The position numbers and the translations under genes were made by a program. This document shows positions 34,827-43,472 of a stretch of 64,000 nucleotides of DNA, piece after piece (position 1 is the stretch's first letter; the number at the start of each line of letters is the position of its first letter). Origin of the DNA: a gamma proteobacterium symbiont of Ctena orbiculata (GTDB lineage: Bacteria > Pseudomonadota > Gammaproteobacteria > Chromatiales > Chromatiaceae); contig QBVC01000026.1 of the NCBI GenBank assembly GCA_003058495.1, forward strand, positions 91,884-155,883, read 5' to 3'. Below the pieces are notes generated by a model. It was not told the DNA's origin and searched no databases. It saw nothing but the letters and a program-made list of their open reading frames with translations.

Positions 34827-37301
34827 CTATCTGCCGTAGTTGGAGAAATGATGGTGGAAGGTCCTTCTGCCCTCAAGCAGCATCTCCTCAAAGGTCTCCA
34901 CGGGAACGGGCGGGCTGTAGAGGTACCCCTGGCCCTCCTGGCAGCCCATTTTCTGCAGCAGGGATTGTTGGGCCATGGTCTCTATGCCCTCCGCGGTGAT
35001 TCTCAATCCCAGGTTCTTGCCCAGGGAGACGATGGCCTGGGTGATGGCTACCGCGTCGCTGTCGTGGGGCATATCGCGGATGAAGGACCTGTCGATCTTG
35101 AGCTTGTCTATGGGCAGCTGCTTGAGGTAGGAGAGGGAGGAGTAGCCGGTGCCGAAATCGTCGATGGCAATCGACACCCCCAGTTTCTTGAAGACGTCGA
35201 GGACGGGGACAGAGTGCTTCATCTGACCCATGAATATGCCTTCGGTAACCTCCAGCTGGAGCATGTCGGGGGGACAGCCGGAGTCGGCGATGATCTGCTC
35301 GAACCGCAGGATCAGGTCGGTCTGCATGATCTGTCTGACGGAGAGGTTGATGGCCATGCGTCCCTGAAAGAGTCCCTGCTGATTCAGGTAACGCGTCTGC
35401 TCGCAGGCCTCCTGCAGCACCCAGTTGCCGATCTCGTGGATCAGGCCGGACTCTTCGGCGAGGGGGATGAAGCGGGCCGGGGGGATGATCCCGAGCCGCG
35501 GATGGTGCCATCGCAGCACCGCTTCCGCACCGGTCATCTCGCCGTTGTGCAGCGATATCTGCGGCTGGTAATAGAGCAGCAACTGGTTCTGCTGCAATGC
35601 ACTGCGCAGCTCCGTCTCCAGGAGCAGGCGTTCGAAGGCGGTCCGGGTGAGTTCCGAGGTGTAGTAGCGGTAGCTGTTGCGCCCCTGCTCCTTGGCCTGG
35701 TACATGGCGGCGTCTGCATTTTTGGTCAGGTCCGCCACATCCTTGCCGTCCTCCGGATAGATGCTGATACCGATACTGGTGGTGACATGGAGCTCCCGGC
35801 CGGCGATCTTGAACGGGGCCTTGAACTTTTCCTGGATCTTGGCGGCCACCACCGCCGCCTGACTCGGGTCTTCAACGTTCTCCACCAGCACAGTGAATTC
35901 GTCGCCCCCGAGGCGCGCGGCGGTATCGTCGTCCCGCAGTATATTCTGCAAGCGGGCCGCGACCTCTTTCAGCAGCTCGTCTCCCATTGCGTGACCGAGG
36001 CTGTCGTTGATGTTCTTGAAGCGATCGAGGTCGAGGAACAGCACCGCGAGCTGGCGTTGTTGACGTTTTGCCTGGGCAATCGCGTGTTCGAGGCGATCCT
36101 CGAAGAGCAGCCGGTTGGGTAGGTTGGTCAGGGAGTCGTGGTGAGCCAGATGCTCGAGCTGTGACTGGGTCTGCTTGATGCTGGTGATATCGGAGAAGAC
36201 CGCGACATAGTGCACGATGGTGCCATGCTCGTCCTTGACGCAGCTGATCGTCATCCAGGCCGGATAGGTCTCTCCGTTTTTGCGCTGATTCCAGATCTCG
36301 CCGCGCCAGGAGCCGACCTTCTTGACCTCGCTCCAGAGCTCATCGAAGAAATCGGGCGAGTGCCTGCTGGAGATAAGCAGCCGGGGATGCTTGGAGATGA
36401 TCTCTTCCTCGCTGTAGCCGGTAATCTCGCTGAATGCCGGATTGACCGAGTCGATCATCCCCTGGTCGTCGGTGATCAACACCCCCTCCATGGTGTGCTC
36501 GATGATCTGCACCGCCTGCTGCAGCTTGACGTCCGAATCCTTGCGCTGGGTGACGTCGGTAAAGACAAGCTGGGTGGCGGGTTCGCCTTCATGCTCCGCG
36601 GGGCTGACAAAGACCTCGACCTGAATGATGGCCCCGTCCGCGCGCCTGAAGGCGGCCTCGTAGGGTCGGCTGTTGTGATTGCGCAGTAACCGGAAGGGCG
36701 CCCTCATCAGCTCGGGAGGGGCTTCATGCAGCAGTCTGCTGATAGGTTCATTCGTCAGCTGCTGTTTTTCCGATACGGCTAGCGTCTGCTTCGCGGCCTT
36801 GTTGAGAAAGACGACCTTTTCATGCTGCAGCAGCAGGATCGGGGTTGGCGAATCATCCACCAGCTGACGGTAGCGGTTCTCGCTGCGGTGCAGTGCCTGC
36901 TTTGTCTCCTCCGCTTCGCGGCGCACCGCGGCCTCCTTGAGCTCGCGTTCTATCGCGGGTACCAGTCTGGCCAGGTTCTTGAAGTTGATGAAGTCGTTGG
37001 CGCCAGCCTTCAGCAGCGCAACCACCTTCTCTTCTCCGATATGATCCGAAATCAGAATAAACGGAATATCCAGTTGCTGCTTCTGCAGCAGTTTGAGGCT
37101 GAATTCGGGGGGGCAGTCGGTGATGTCGGTAGCGGAGAGGATAAGGTCCCAATCAGCGGATTGGAGGGCGTCTTTGAGGGAATCCAACGAATCTATGCGT
37201 AGGGTGGACGGATCCAAACCACCACGCTGGAGGGTCTTGCACAGCAGATCATGGTCATATTCGGAGTCTTCGATTACAAGAGTCCGTAGTTGTCCCGGCA
37301 T
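34827..37301 (-). CDS. PAS-GGDEF-EAL protein with degenerate receiver
   Basis: A predicted cyclic-di-GMP enzyme of 824 residues. It has an N-terminal receiver-like domain (about 1-125), two PAS domains (about 140-380), GGDEF (about 385-545) and EAL (about 560-820). The receiver has VIEDSEYD, but the phosphoacceptor segment reads LILSATDI, with Ala where Asp is expected, so it is probably not phosphorylated. GGDEF is intact (RLGGDEFTVL). The EAL signature is EAV (GAEAVLRWHHP), while INLSVRQI, LEVTEG and AIDDFGTGYSSLSYL are conserved. I chose the ATG at 37301, six bases after AGGGA; 37307 is possible. Synthase, phosphodiesterase or both cannot be decided from sequence. Confidence 0.9.
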   Translation of the reverse strand: MPGQLRTLVIEDSEYDHDLLCKTLQRGGLDPSTLRIDSLDSLKDALQSADWDLILSATDITDCPPEFSLKLLQKQQLDIPFILISDHIGEEKVVALLKAGANDFINFKNLARLVPAIERELKEAAVRREAEETKQALHRSENRYRQLVDDSPTPILLLQHEKVVFLNKAAKQTLAVSEKQQLTNEPISRLLHEAPPELMRAPFRLLRNHNSRPYEAAFRRADGAIIQVEVFVSPAEHEGEPATQLVFTDVTQRKDSDVKLQQAVQIIEHTMEGVLITDDQGMIDSVNPAFSEITGYSEEEIISKHPRLLISSRHSPDFFDELWSEVKKVGSWRGEIWNQRKNGETYPAWMTISCVKDEHGTIVHYVAVFSDITSIKQTQSQLEHLAHHDSLTNLPNRLLFEDRLEHAIAQAKRQQRQLAVLFLDLDRFKNINDSLGHAMGDELLKEVAARLQNILRDDDTAARLGGDEFTVLVENVEDPSQAAVVAAKIQEKFKAPFKIAGRELHVTTSIGISIYPEDGKDVADLTKNADAAMYQAKEQGRNSYRYYTSELTRTAFERLLLETELRSALQQNQLLLYYQPQISLHNGEMTGAEAVLRWHHPRLGIIPPARFIPLAEESGLIHEIGNWVLQEACEQTRYLNQQGLFQGRMAINLSVRQIMQTDLILRFEQIIADSGCPPDMLQLEVTEGIFMGQMKHSVPVLDVFKKLGVSIAIDDFGTGYSSLSYLKQLPIDKLKIDRSFIRDMPHDSDAVAITQAIVSLGKNLGLRITAEGIETMAQQSLLQKMGCQEGQGYLYSPPVPVETFEEMLLEGRRTFHHHFSNYGR

Positions 37302-37661
37302 CAACATTCCCTGAAATGTCTCGTAGAGTTGACAATCGCTGATAAAAGGTTGGATCTCATGGTTATGGTCAAGGGTTCCTTTCAGCGATTGCCAGCAACC
37401 CAATCCTCCGCACCAATGGTGAAAATTATTGGCTGTACCAACTATTAAGTATAATTCAGTATGACTCTCTGTTGTTGGCTAACTCGCTGACTGACGAGGA
37501 TTGAAAGTCCATAAACTCCGATTTTGCCGACTGTTTAACACTCTCGAAGAGCCGCCCAGAGAGCTAAAACCCCTGGCAAGGTTATGGTTTAATAGGTTGC
37601 GAATATCGCCTGGCCCAGATAGTTTTTACGGCCACTACAGAGAAACCTTGAAGTTCAAACT

Positions 37662-38459
37662 TTGAAACCTGAAGAGTACTACTTCGAAAAAGAGCCCTAC
37701 TATGAGCCGGTCAAAGATGAGATAGCGGTTTTCGAGGCCGCCTATCAAAATCAGCTGCCGGTGATGTTGAAGGGGCCTACCGGGTGCGGCAAGACCCGGT
37801 TCATGGAGCATATGGCGTGGCGCCTGAAGCGCCCGCTGATCACCGTGTCCTGCCATGACGATTTGACTGCCTCGGATCTGGTGGGGCGCTTTCTGGTGAA
37901 GGATGGAGAGACCGTCTGGGTCGACGGTCCCCTGGCCTCCGCGGTGCGCGCGGGAGGGATCTGTTACCTGGACGAGATTGTGGAGGCTCGCAAGGATACC
38001 ACGGTGGTCATCCATCCGCTGGCCGACGACCGGCGTGTGCTGCCGATGGAAAAGGTGGGCGAATTGCTTGAGGCGGGTGCCGAGTTTTGTCTCGCCATCT
38101 CGTACAACCCCGGTTACCAGAGTGTCCTCAAGGACCTCAAGCAGAGCACCAGGCAGCGCTTTGTCGCCTTGGAGTTTGACTATCCCGAGCCTGAACTGGA
38201 GAAGAGGATCATCCAGAACGAGGCCGCGGTAGAGGCAGAGATGGCGGCCAGACTGGTGAAGTTCGCCCATATGACAAGAAACCTCAAGGGCAGCGGCCTG
38301 GATGAAGGGGCTTCCACCCGGCTCCTGGTACATGCCGCCAAGCTGATCGCCAGTGGTGTCGAACCGGTGGTGGCCTGCCGCGCATCCGTCGCCCAGGCCC
38401 TCACCGACGACTCCGACATGCTGGCGGCGGTGAATGAACTCAGCGCCTCTCTATTCTAG
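37662..38459 (+). CDS. cbbQ: CbbQ-type MoxR AAA+ ATPase (RuBisCO activase subunit)
   Basis: A 265-residue AAA+ motor of the MoxR/CbbQ family. The start [12 protein letters not shown] and P-loop GPTGCGKTR (residues 38-46), Walker [20 protein letters not shown] and the segment [19 protein letters not shown] are characteristic of CbbQ and of its NorQ relative. With CbbO it removes inhibitory sugar phosphates from RuBisCO using ATP. The start codon is TTG; an in-frame stop at 37620 and no ATG between leave it the best choice. No RuBisCO gene is in the window; NorQ (nitric oxide reductase maturation) is the alternative call. Confidence 0.85.
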   Translation: MKPEEYYFEKEPYYEPVKDEIAVFEAAYQNQLPVMLKGPTGCGKTRFMEHMAWRLKRPLITVSCHDDLTASDLVGRFLVKDGETVWVDGPLASAVRAGGICYLDEIVEARKDTTVVIHPLADDRRVLPMEKVGELLEAGAEFCLAISYNPGYQSVLKDLKQSTRQRFVALEFDYPEPELEKRIIQNEAAVEAEMAARLVKFAHMTRNLKGSGLDEGASTRLLVHAAKLIASGVEPVVACRASVAQALTDDSDMLAAVNELSASLF

Positions 38460-38470
38460 GCTGGGGCTTG

Positions 38471-40585
38471 ATGAGGTCGCAGCTCAATCTGCAGCAAATC
38501 CGGCATCTGCTCGACGACTATTTCGAGGTTGAATACAGTTTTCGCAATACCAGGGAGATCGGTGAGAAGCTGGTGCGGATGGAAGCCGATGAGCAGGCAT
38601 TCGTTCTCGACTGGATAAAACGCACCGCGAGTACCCATATCGAGATTGCCTATCAGTTTGCCCATCAGGCGACCCGGGCGCTGCAACTGATGGGCAATGC
38701 AATGATCGAGGCCTGGCTGGTACAGGCGATGGATATCTACGATCTCTCCGGCCTGCATGCGGCGCTGGCCCTGATCCGCGATATGGATGCCTTTGTCGAG
38801 CAGGGTCGGGAGCGGGCTGCCGGTTCAGTGTTTGACGAACAGGTCGGGGTGCTGCTTCCCTTCGTGCAGGGGCTCTCCGGCAGAAAGCTGAAGCTGGCGA
38901 AGGCGGACACGCTGCATACCGACGGCGAGGAGATCCTGCTTCCGGCGGTAATGGCCCATCTGCCGCGCGAACGGGATAACTTCCTGCTCTACAAGGCCGC
39001 GGTGGCCTATCACTGGGCGCAGGTCCGCTTCGGGACCTTCCGTGCCGAGCTGGTCCCCTATCTGCAGCGGCACCGGACGCCCGACAAGGCATTGCGCTGC
39101 TTTCATGCGCTTGAAACGGTACGTCTGAACGCCTGTATCGAGCGGGAACTTCCTGGTCTCTATCGGGATATGGAGCTGCTTGAGAAGCGACTCAATCCCG
39201 GATCGAAGCCTGCTGGCTGGGAACAGTGGGTTATCGCCCTTCGCGCCCCCGGAGCAACAGCCCAGGACTCGCTCGAGCTGAGTAAACGACTGATCGATGG
39301 TCCGATACCCAAACCCTGCCTGTTTCATGGCCAGTTGAAACCGGAGTTGGTGCTGGCGGTCGCGCAGCGCCGCATAGAGAGGGAAAAGGCCAAGCTCAGG
39401 GTGGCCCTGAAGGCGGTCGCCGACGAGCTCAGACAGCCGAACGCCGATGAGGAACCGATAGACAGGTTTGAGATATCCCCGCTGGAGGGCCTCGAGCTGG
39501 AACAGGAGATGCGGATCGAGCTGCTGGTTGACGGAAAATCGATGCCGGTTACGGATGAGGTCAAGAATCTGCTGACATCGATCGTTCAGGATCTCGGGGA
39601 GATCCCGGAAGAGTATCTGACCCCCGCCGGGCCCGGCGAATACGATCTTAAGGATATCGAAGAGGCGCTGTTGAAGCCGGAGGATGTGTGGAGCGGTACC
39701 TATCATGAGGATGGCGCCTATCTCTACAAGGAGTGGGACTACCGGCGGAAACACTACCGTAAAAACTGGTGCGTGGTCAGAGAGATGCCCGTCAAGGAGG
39801 AGCATGATGAGTTTGTTGCCGGGGTGATCTACAAATATCGCCGCCTGCTATCGAGTCTGCGCAAGACATTCGAGGCGATGCGTGACGAGGACAGGCTGCT
39901 GAAGCGCCAGACCCAGGGCGATGGGGTCGATATCGATGCCTTTGTCGAGGCCTGGGCCGATATGCATACCGGATTGGAGATGACCGATCGCCTGTTTTCC
40001 CGCATGCACCGTGAAGAGCGGAATATTGCGGTGATGTTTATGGTGGATATGTCGGGTTCCACCCAGGGGTGGGTCAATGAGGCGGAGCGAGAAGCGCTGG
40101 TATTACTGGCCGAGGCGCTGCAGGCCCTGGGCGACCGCTATGCCATCTACGGCTTCACCGGGATGAGCCGCAAGCGTTGCGAGGTGTTTCCGGTAAAACA
40201 ATTCGATCAGCCCTACGACGCCGCGGTAAGGGCGAGGATCAGTGGCATACGTGCCGGGGACTATACCCGCATGGGAGCGGCGATCCGCCACCTGACGCAT
40301 CGTCTGAATGAAGTGGAGGCGAGAACCAAACTGTTGGTTACATTGTCAGATGGCAAACCGGATGACTACAATGACGAGTATCGCAGCCAGTATGGTATCG
40401 AGGATACACGCCAGGCCCTTTTCGAGGCCAGGCGCCAGGGAGTTCACGCCTTCTGTATCACCATCGACGAAGAGGGGCAGGACTATCTCCCGCATATGTA
40501 CGGTGCCGCCAACTATACGGTTGTCAGTGAGATCGAAAAGCTGCCCTTGAAGGTATCCGATATCTATAAAAAGATTACCACCTGA
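38471..40585 (+). CDS. cbbO: CbbO/NorD-type VWA-domain protein
   Basis: Adaptor partner of the upstream ATPase, 704 residues. The C-terminal von Willebrand A domain has the MIDAS metal motif (VDMSGST, near residue 525), a conserved Thr in YTRMGAAIRH and an Asp in LSDGKPDD. The N-terminal 450 residues are helical, as in CbbO, which docks to RuBisCO. It starts 11 bases after cbbQ, so the pair is co-transcribed. Length is somewhat below many CbbO proteins. NorD is the alternative family name. Confidence 0.82.
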   Translation: MRSQLNLQQIRHLLDDYFEVEYSFRNTREIGEKLVRMEADEQAFVLDWIKRTASTHIEIAYQFAHQATRALQLMGNAMIEAWLVQAMDIYDLSGLHAALALIRDMDAFVEQGRERAAGSVFDEQVGVLLPFVQGLSGRKLKLAKADTLHTDGEEILLPAVMAHLPRERDNFLLYKAAVAYHWAQVRFGTFRAELVPYLQRHRTPDKALRCFHALETVRLNACIERELPGLYRDMELLEKRLNPGSKPAGWEQWVIALRAPGATAQDSLELSKRLIDGPIPKPCLFHGQLKPELVLAVAQRRIEREKAKLRVALKAVADELRQPNADEEPIDRFEISPLEGLELEQEMRIELLVDGKSMPVTDEVKNLLTSIVQDLGEIPEEYLTPAGPGEYDLKDIEEALLKPEDVWSGTYHEDGAYLYKEWDYRRKHYRKNWCVVREMPVKEEHDEFVAGVIYKYRRLLSSLRKTFEAMRDEDRLLKRQTQGDGVDIDAFVEAWADMHTGLEMTDRLFSRMHREERNIAVMFMVDMSGSTQGWVNEAEREALVLLAEALQALGDRYAIYGFTGMSRKRCEVFPVKQFDQPYDAAVRARISGIRAGDYTRMGAAIRHLTHRLNEVEARTKLLVTLSDGKPDDYNDEYRSQYGIEDTRQALFEARRQGVHAFCITIDEEGQDYLPHMYGAANYTVVSEIEKLPLKVSDIYKKITT

Positions 40586-40777
40586 AACCTGTGCCCCCTG
40601 TCCGAATTGGTTTTTTTCTGATTTCAATCGGTTATTGCACATGGCCCTGTTCGGCTGATGAGGCGATTCGGAGGACGCGGTGGGGAGTGCCTTGAGATCC
40701 GCTTGATTTTGCCATCAGCTCTAGGCACTCTCACGGGGAGGACGCAGAGACGTCGCAACCAACAGATCGGAGGATTT

Positions 40778-41389
40778 ATGAAACGAATTCTTATTACCCT
40801 AACCAGTTTATTCCTGTTTGCCGCAACCGCACTGCAGGCGGCGCCGGGTTACAACTACCCGCCATCGCGGCTGCAGGCGCCGACATACCAGGAGGCGGGC
40901 CCCGACACCTTGCTGCGCGAAGGCATGACGAAACTGTTGAGATACCTGCGCACAAATGAAAATCCGCAACCGCAGCAGATCTCGGCGTTTCTGGAGCGCG
41001 AAGTGGCGCCCTATTTCGATTTTGCCTATATGGCGACCTGGGCGGCCGGTCCCATGAACCGGCAGATGAATGAACAGCAGCGTTTGCAACTGGCGCAGAC
41101 AATCAAAGAGTTGCTGCTGGGCACGCTGGCGAAGCGACTTGCAAGCTACGATAATCAGGATGTGCGGTTCTATCGGCCGCGCAGGACTGGCGATAACGAG
41201 GTAAAAATGCGGGTCGGCATTCTTCGCGCCGGCGGCTATCCGGCAACGATAGACTTCCGTTTTTATCGCAGTGAAGCCGGCTGGAAGGTGTTTGATGTAT
41301 CGGCAAACGGCAACAGCGCCGTGGCCTACTATCGACGCCACTTCGCCAATCAAAGAGAGGCACAGGGCGGCAGGAGTTTTCGCAGGTAG
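40778..41389 (+). CDS. MlaC/Ttg2D-like phospholipid-binding exported protein
   Basis: A 203-residue exported protein (signal ILITLTSLFLFAATALQA). The body matches the MlaC family, with segments EREVAPYFDFAYMATWA and VSANGNSAVAYYRRHF. MlaC carries phospholipids through the periplasm, but no mlaABDEF genes are nearby. The ATG at 40778 has CGGAGG five bases upstream and directly precedes the signal peptide; earlier in-frame codons would bury it. Confidence 0.82.
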   Translation: MKRILITLTSLFLFAATALQAAPGYNYPPSRLQAPTYQEAGPDTLLREGMTKLLRYLRTNENPQPQQISAFLEREVAPYFDFAYMATWAAGPMNRQMNEQQRLQLAQTIKELLLGTLAKRLASYDNQDVRFYRPRRTGDNEVKMRVGILRAGGYPATIDFRFYRSEAGWKVFDVSANGNSAVAYYRRHFANQREAQGGRSFRR

Positions 41390-41419
41390 CCTTTTGCAGC
41401 CGTAAAAAAAATCCGCGAA

Positions 41420-41932
41420 ATGAGCGCACAGCAGAGGTTCGGGCGATGGATGATTCTTGGCGCCTGGCTGCTGTTGCTGATGCTGTTGACCCTGTTGTTT
41501 TCGCAGTGGCTGGAGAAACGCAACAATCCGAACCGGGCGTTGAAAGTCGCTACCTTCGAAGGCGGTAACAGCGCGGTTGTGCTGAAGAGGAATCGTGCCG
41601 GTCACTATCTTGCGCCTGGCCGTATCAACGGCATACCCGTGACCTTTCTGCTCGATACCGGCGCCACCTATGTCGCCGTCTCCTCCGCGGTTGCGGATAG
41701 GGCGGGACTCACGAGAGGTGCGCCGTCACAGAGCAGGACCGCCAACGGCGTTGTTCGCAGCTGGTTGACGACCATCGATCAGCTTCAGTTGGGGCCGATC
41801 GAGATGCGCGACGTCAAGGCAACCATCCTTCCCAGCATGCCGGACTACGAAGTGCTGCTTGGCATGAGCTTTCTCAAGCATCTGTCGCTGAAGCAGCAGG
41901 GTGGGGAGTTGGTTATATCAGCGCAGCCGTGA
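41420..41932 (+). CDS. Membrane-anchored retropepsin-like aspartic protease (TIGR02281 type)
   Basis: A 170-residue protein with an N-terminal membrane anchor (MILGAWLLLLMLLTLLFSQW). The protease domain has the catalytic DTGAT (FLLDTGATYVAVSS) and the closing hydrophobic-Gly motif (VLLGMSFLKHL) of retropepsin-like enzymes. The active enzyme would be a dimer facing the periplasm. It lies 30 bases after the MlaC-like gene, probably in the same transcript. Substrates are unknown. Confidence 0.88.
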   Translation: MSAQQRFGRWMILGAWLLLLMLLTLLFSQWLEKRNNPNRALKVATFEGGNSAVVLKRNRAGHYLAPGRINGIPVTFLLDTGATYVAVSSAVADRAGLTRGAPSQSRTANGVVRSWLTTIDQLQLGPIEMRDVKATILPSMPDYEVLLGMSFLKHLSLKQQGGELVISAQP

Positions 41933-42032
41933 GCCCTGTGTTGGGGTGAAGGCTGTTCGCTCACAGCGCTTTCGACTGATTGATGGGGATGTTGCTGCCA
42001 CTACTGGTTGCAGTGGCAGCGGTTCGGCTCAC

Positions 42033-42428
42033 TCAGCCGATCTTGTCTTTCAAGGCCTTGAGCGCAGTCACCTTGACCACGGTCTTGGCGGGTTTTGCCG
42101 GAATCTTTATCGCTTCACCGGTAGCGGGATTGCGGCCCATGCGTGCCTTGGTTCGAGGTTTCACGACCCGGCGGACTTTGATGCCGGTGTCCGGAATGGT
42201 TATCTCACCGGATCCTCTGCGTGCCATGTGGCGAGAGATCAGCGAATCCAATGAAGCGAAAACCGCGGAGACGTCTTTTTTCGATAGATCCGTGTCCTCT
42301 GCGATAGCGCTGATGATCTGGGTCTTGGTCTGTTTGGTTGCAATTGCTTTCAGACGCGGTGCTGCGGCAACCTTCTTTGCGGTTGCCTTTTTCTTTGCTG
42401 CTTTTTTTGCAGTCTTTCTGAGGGCCAT
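42033..42428 (-). CDS. HU/IHF-family protein with Lys/Ala-rich N-terminal tail
   Basis: A 131-residue DNA-binding protein. Residues 1-35 are dominated by Lys and Ala (ALRKTAKKAAKKKATAKKVA), like histone H1 tails. Residues 40-131 form an HU fold with the signature RMGRNPATGEAIKIPA. The arm and tail should bind DNA non-specifically and may compact the nucleoid. AAGGAG lies upstream of the ATG. The tail is unlike standard 90-residue HU and is seen in a subset of proteobacteria. It is transcribed toward the protease gene. Confidence 0.9.
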   Translation of the reverse strand: MALRKTAKKAAKKKATAKKVAAAPRLKAIATKQTKTQIISAIAEDTDLSKKDVSAVFASLDSLISRHMARRGSGEITIPDTGIKVRRVVKPRTKARMGRNPATGEAIKIPAKPAKTVVKVTALKALKDKIG

Positions 42429-42807
42429 AGGGTTTGCTCCTTCTGATGAATAGTTGTGCGTGTTAAAAATAACACAGATTGTAGATAGTTAAAGATGAAA
42501 ATCTATAGTTTTTGCTGTTTTTTTCATGATCTCGGTTAATTTCTCCTCAGTTTATTTGATAATTCCTCCGCTCTTCGCAACCGTCGTTGATGAGAAGTTG
42601 TCGGCTGACGACCGCAGAGTGGGCTATGATTGATGCTGTGCTGTTGCCTGACCTGCACTCGATCGGGGAAAATGACAACAAGCGGTGGATGGTCGGTATA
42701 TAGTTGATCCCGACCGCAGATGCATCGCGACAACGACGGCCTGTTGCCAATTCCGTATCCTTGAAGCGCAAAGCGAGTGGCAGGCTGGATAGATAATTGA
42801 GTAAAGG
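42429..42807. other. 379-base divergent intergenic region
   Basis: Between the HU-like gene and the chalcone isomerase-like gene, which are transcribed away from each other. It is AT-rich next to the HU start and should hold both promoters. Short frames across it have no support as genes. Confidence 0.4.
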
Positions 42808-42816
42808 ATGAAGAAA

Positions 42817-43386
42817 ATGGTGAGAGTGATTATCACAGTTTGCCTGTTCATGATCAGCATGACCACGAGTCAGGCCAGGGAGATAGCGGGCGTGACCCTC
42901 GCGGAACAGATCGTACGCGAGGCGGACAACGTTGAATTAAGGCTGAACGGCGCAGGGATTCGCAAGAAACTCTTCTTCAAAGTCTATCTGGCCTCTCTCT
43001 ATCTTCCGCAGCCGACGAGTGATATCGCTGAAGTGACGGCCGCGGACAGACCCGCCCGGGTTCAGATGCATATTCTCTACTCGGAGATCGAGAAGGAGAA
43101 ATTTGTAAAGGGTTGGAACGATGGCTTCAGCGCCAACCTCGATGCTGCAAGGCTTGAGACCGTGCGTGAGAGGCTGGATCAATTCAATGCGATGTTTGAG
43201 ACATTGAAGGCGGGCGATCTCATTAATCTGGATTACAGTCCCGGCGAGGGAACCCGGGTCACCATCAAGGAAGTGGACAAGGGCGTGATACCGGGTGGCG
43301 ATTTCTATCAGGCACTGCTCATGGTTTGGCTGGGTGATTCGCCGATCAGCCAATCCCTGAAACAGCAACTGCTGGGGGCTGACTAG
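42817..43386 (+). CDS. Chalcone isomerase-like exported protein
   Basis: A 189-residue protein with a signal peptide (IITVCLFMISMTTSQA). The body has the chalcone isomerase-like fold features: LNGAGIRKKLFFKVYLASLY near the start, FVKGWNDGFSAN, and the end segment VWLGDSPISQSLKQQLLG. Bacterial members are periplasmic and have no proven isomerase activity. I prefer ATG 42817, with AAGGA eight bases upstream; ATG 42808 is in frame. Confidence 0.85.
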   Translation: MVRVIITVCLFMISMTTSQAREIAGVTLAEQIVREADNVELRLNGAGIRKKLFFKVYLASLYLPQPTSDIAEVTAADRPARVQMHILYSEIEKEKFVKGWNDGFSANLDAARLETVRERLDQFNAMFETLKAGDLINLDYSPGEGTRVTIKEVDKGVIPGGDFYQALLMVWLGDSPISQSLKQQLLGAD

Positions 43387-43472
43387 GCCTGCCAAGGCTC
43401 ATCCCGGGGCTGCAGCCCGGACTGCATTTACCGCCTCCAGCTCGGCATCGGCTGACCCCCGGTGAGGATTGC

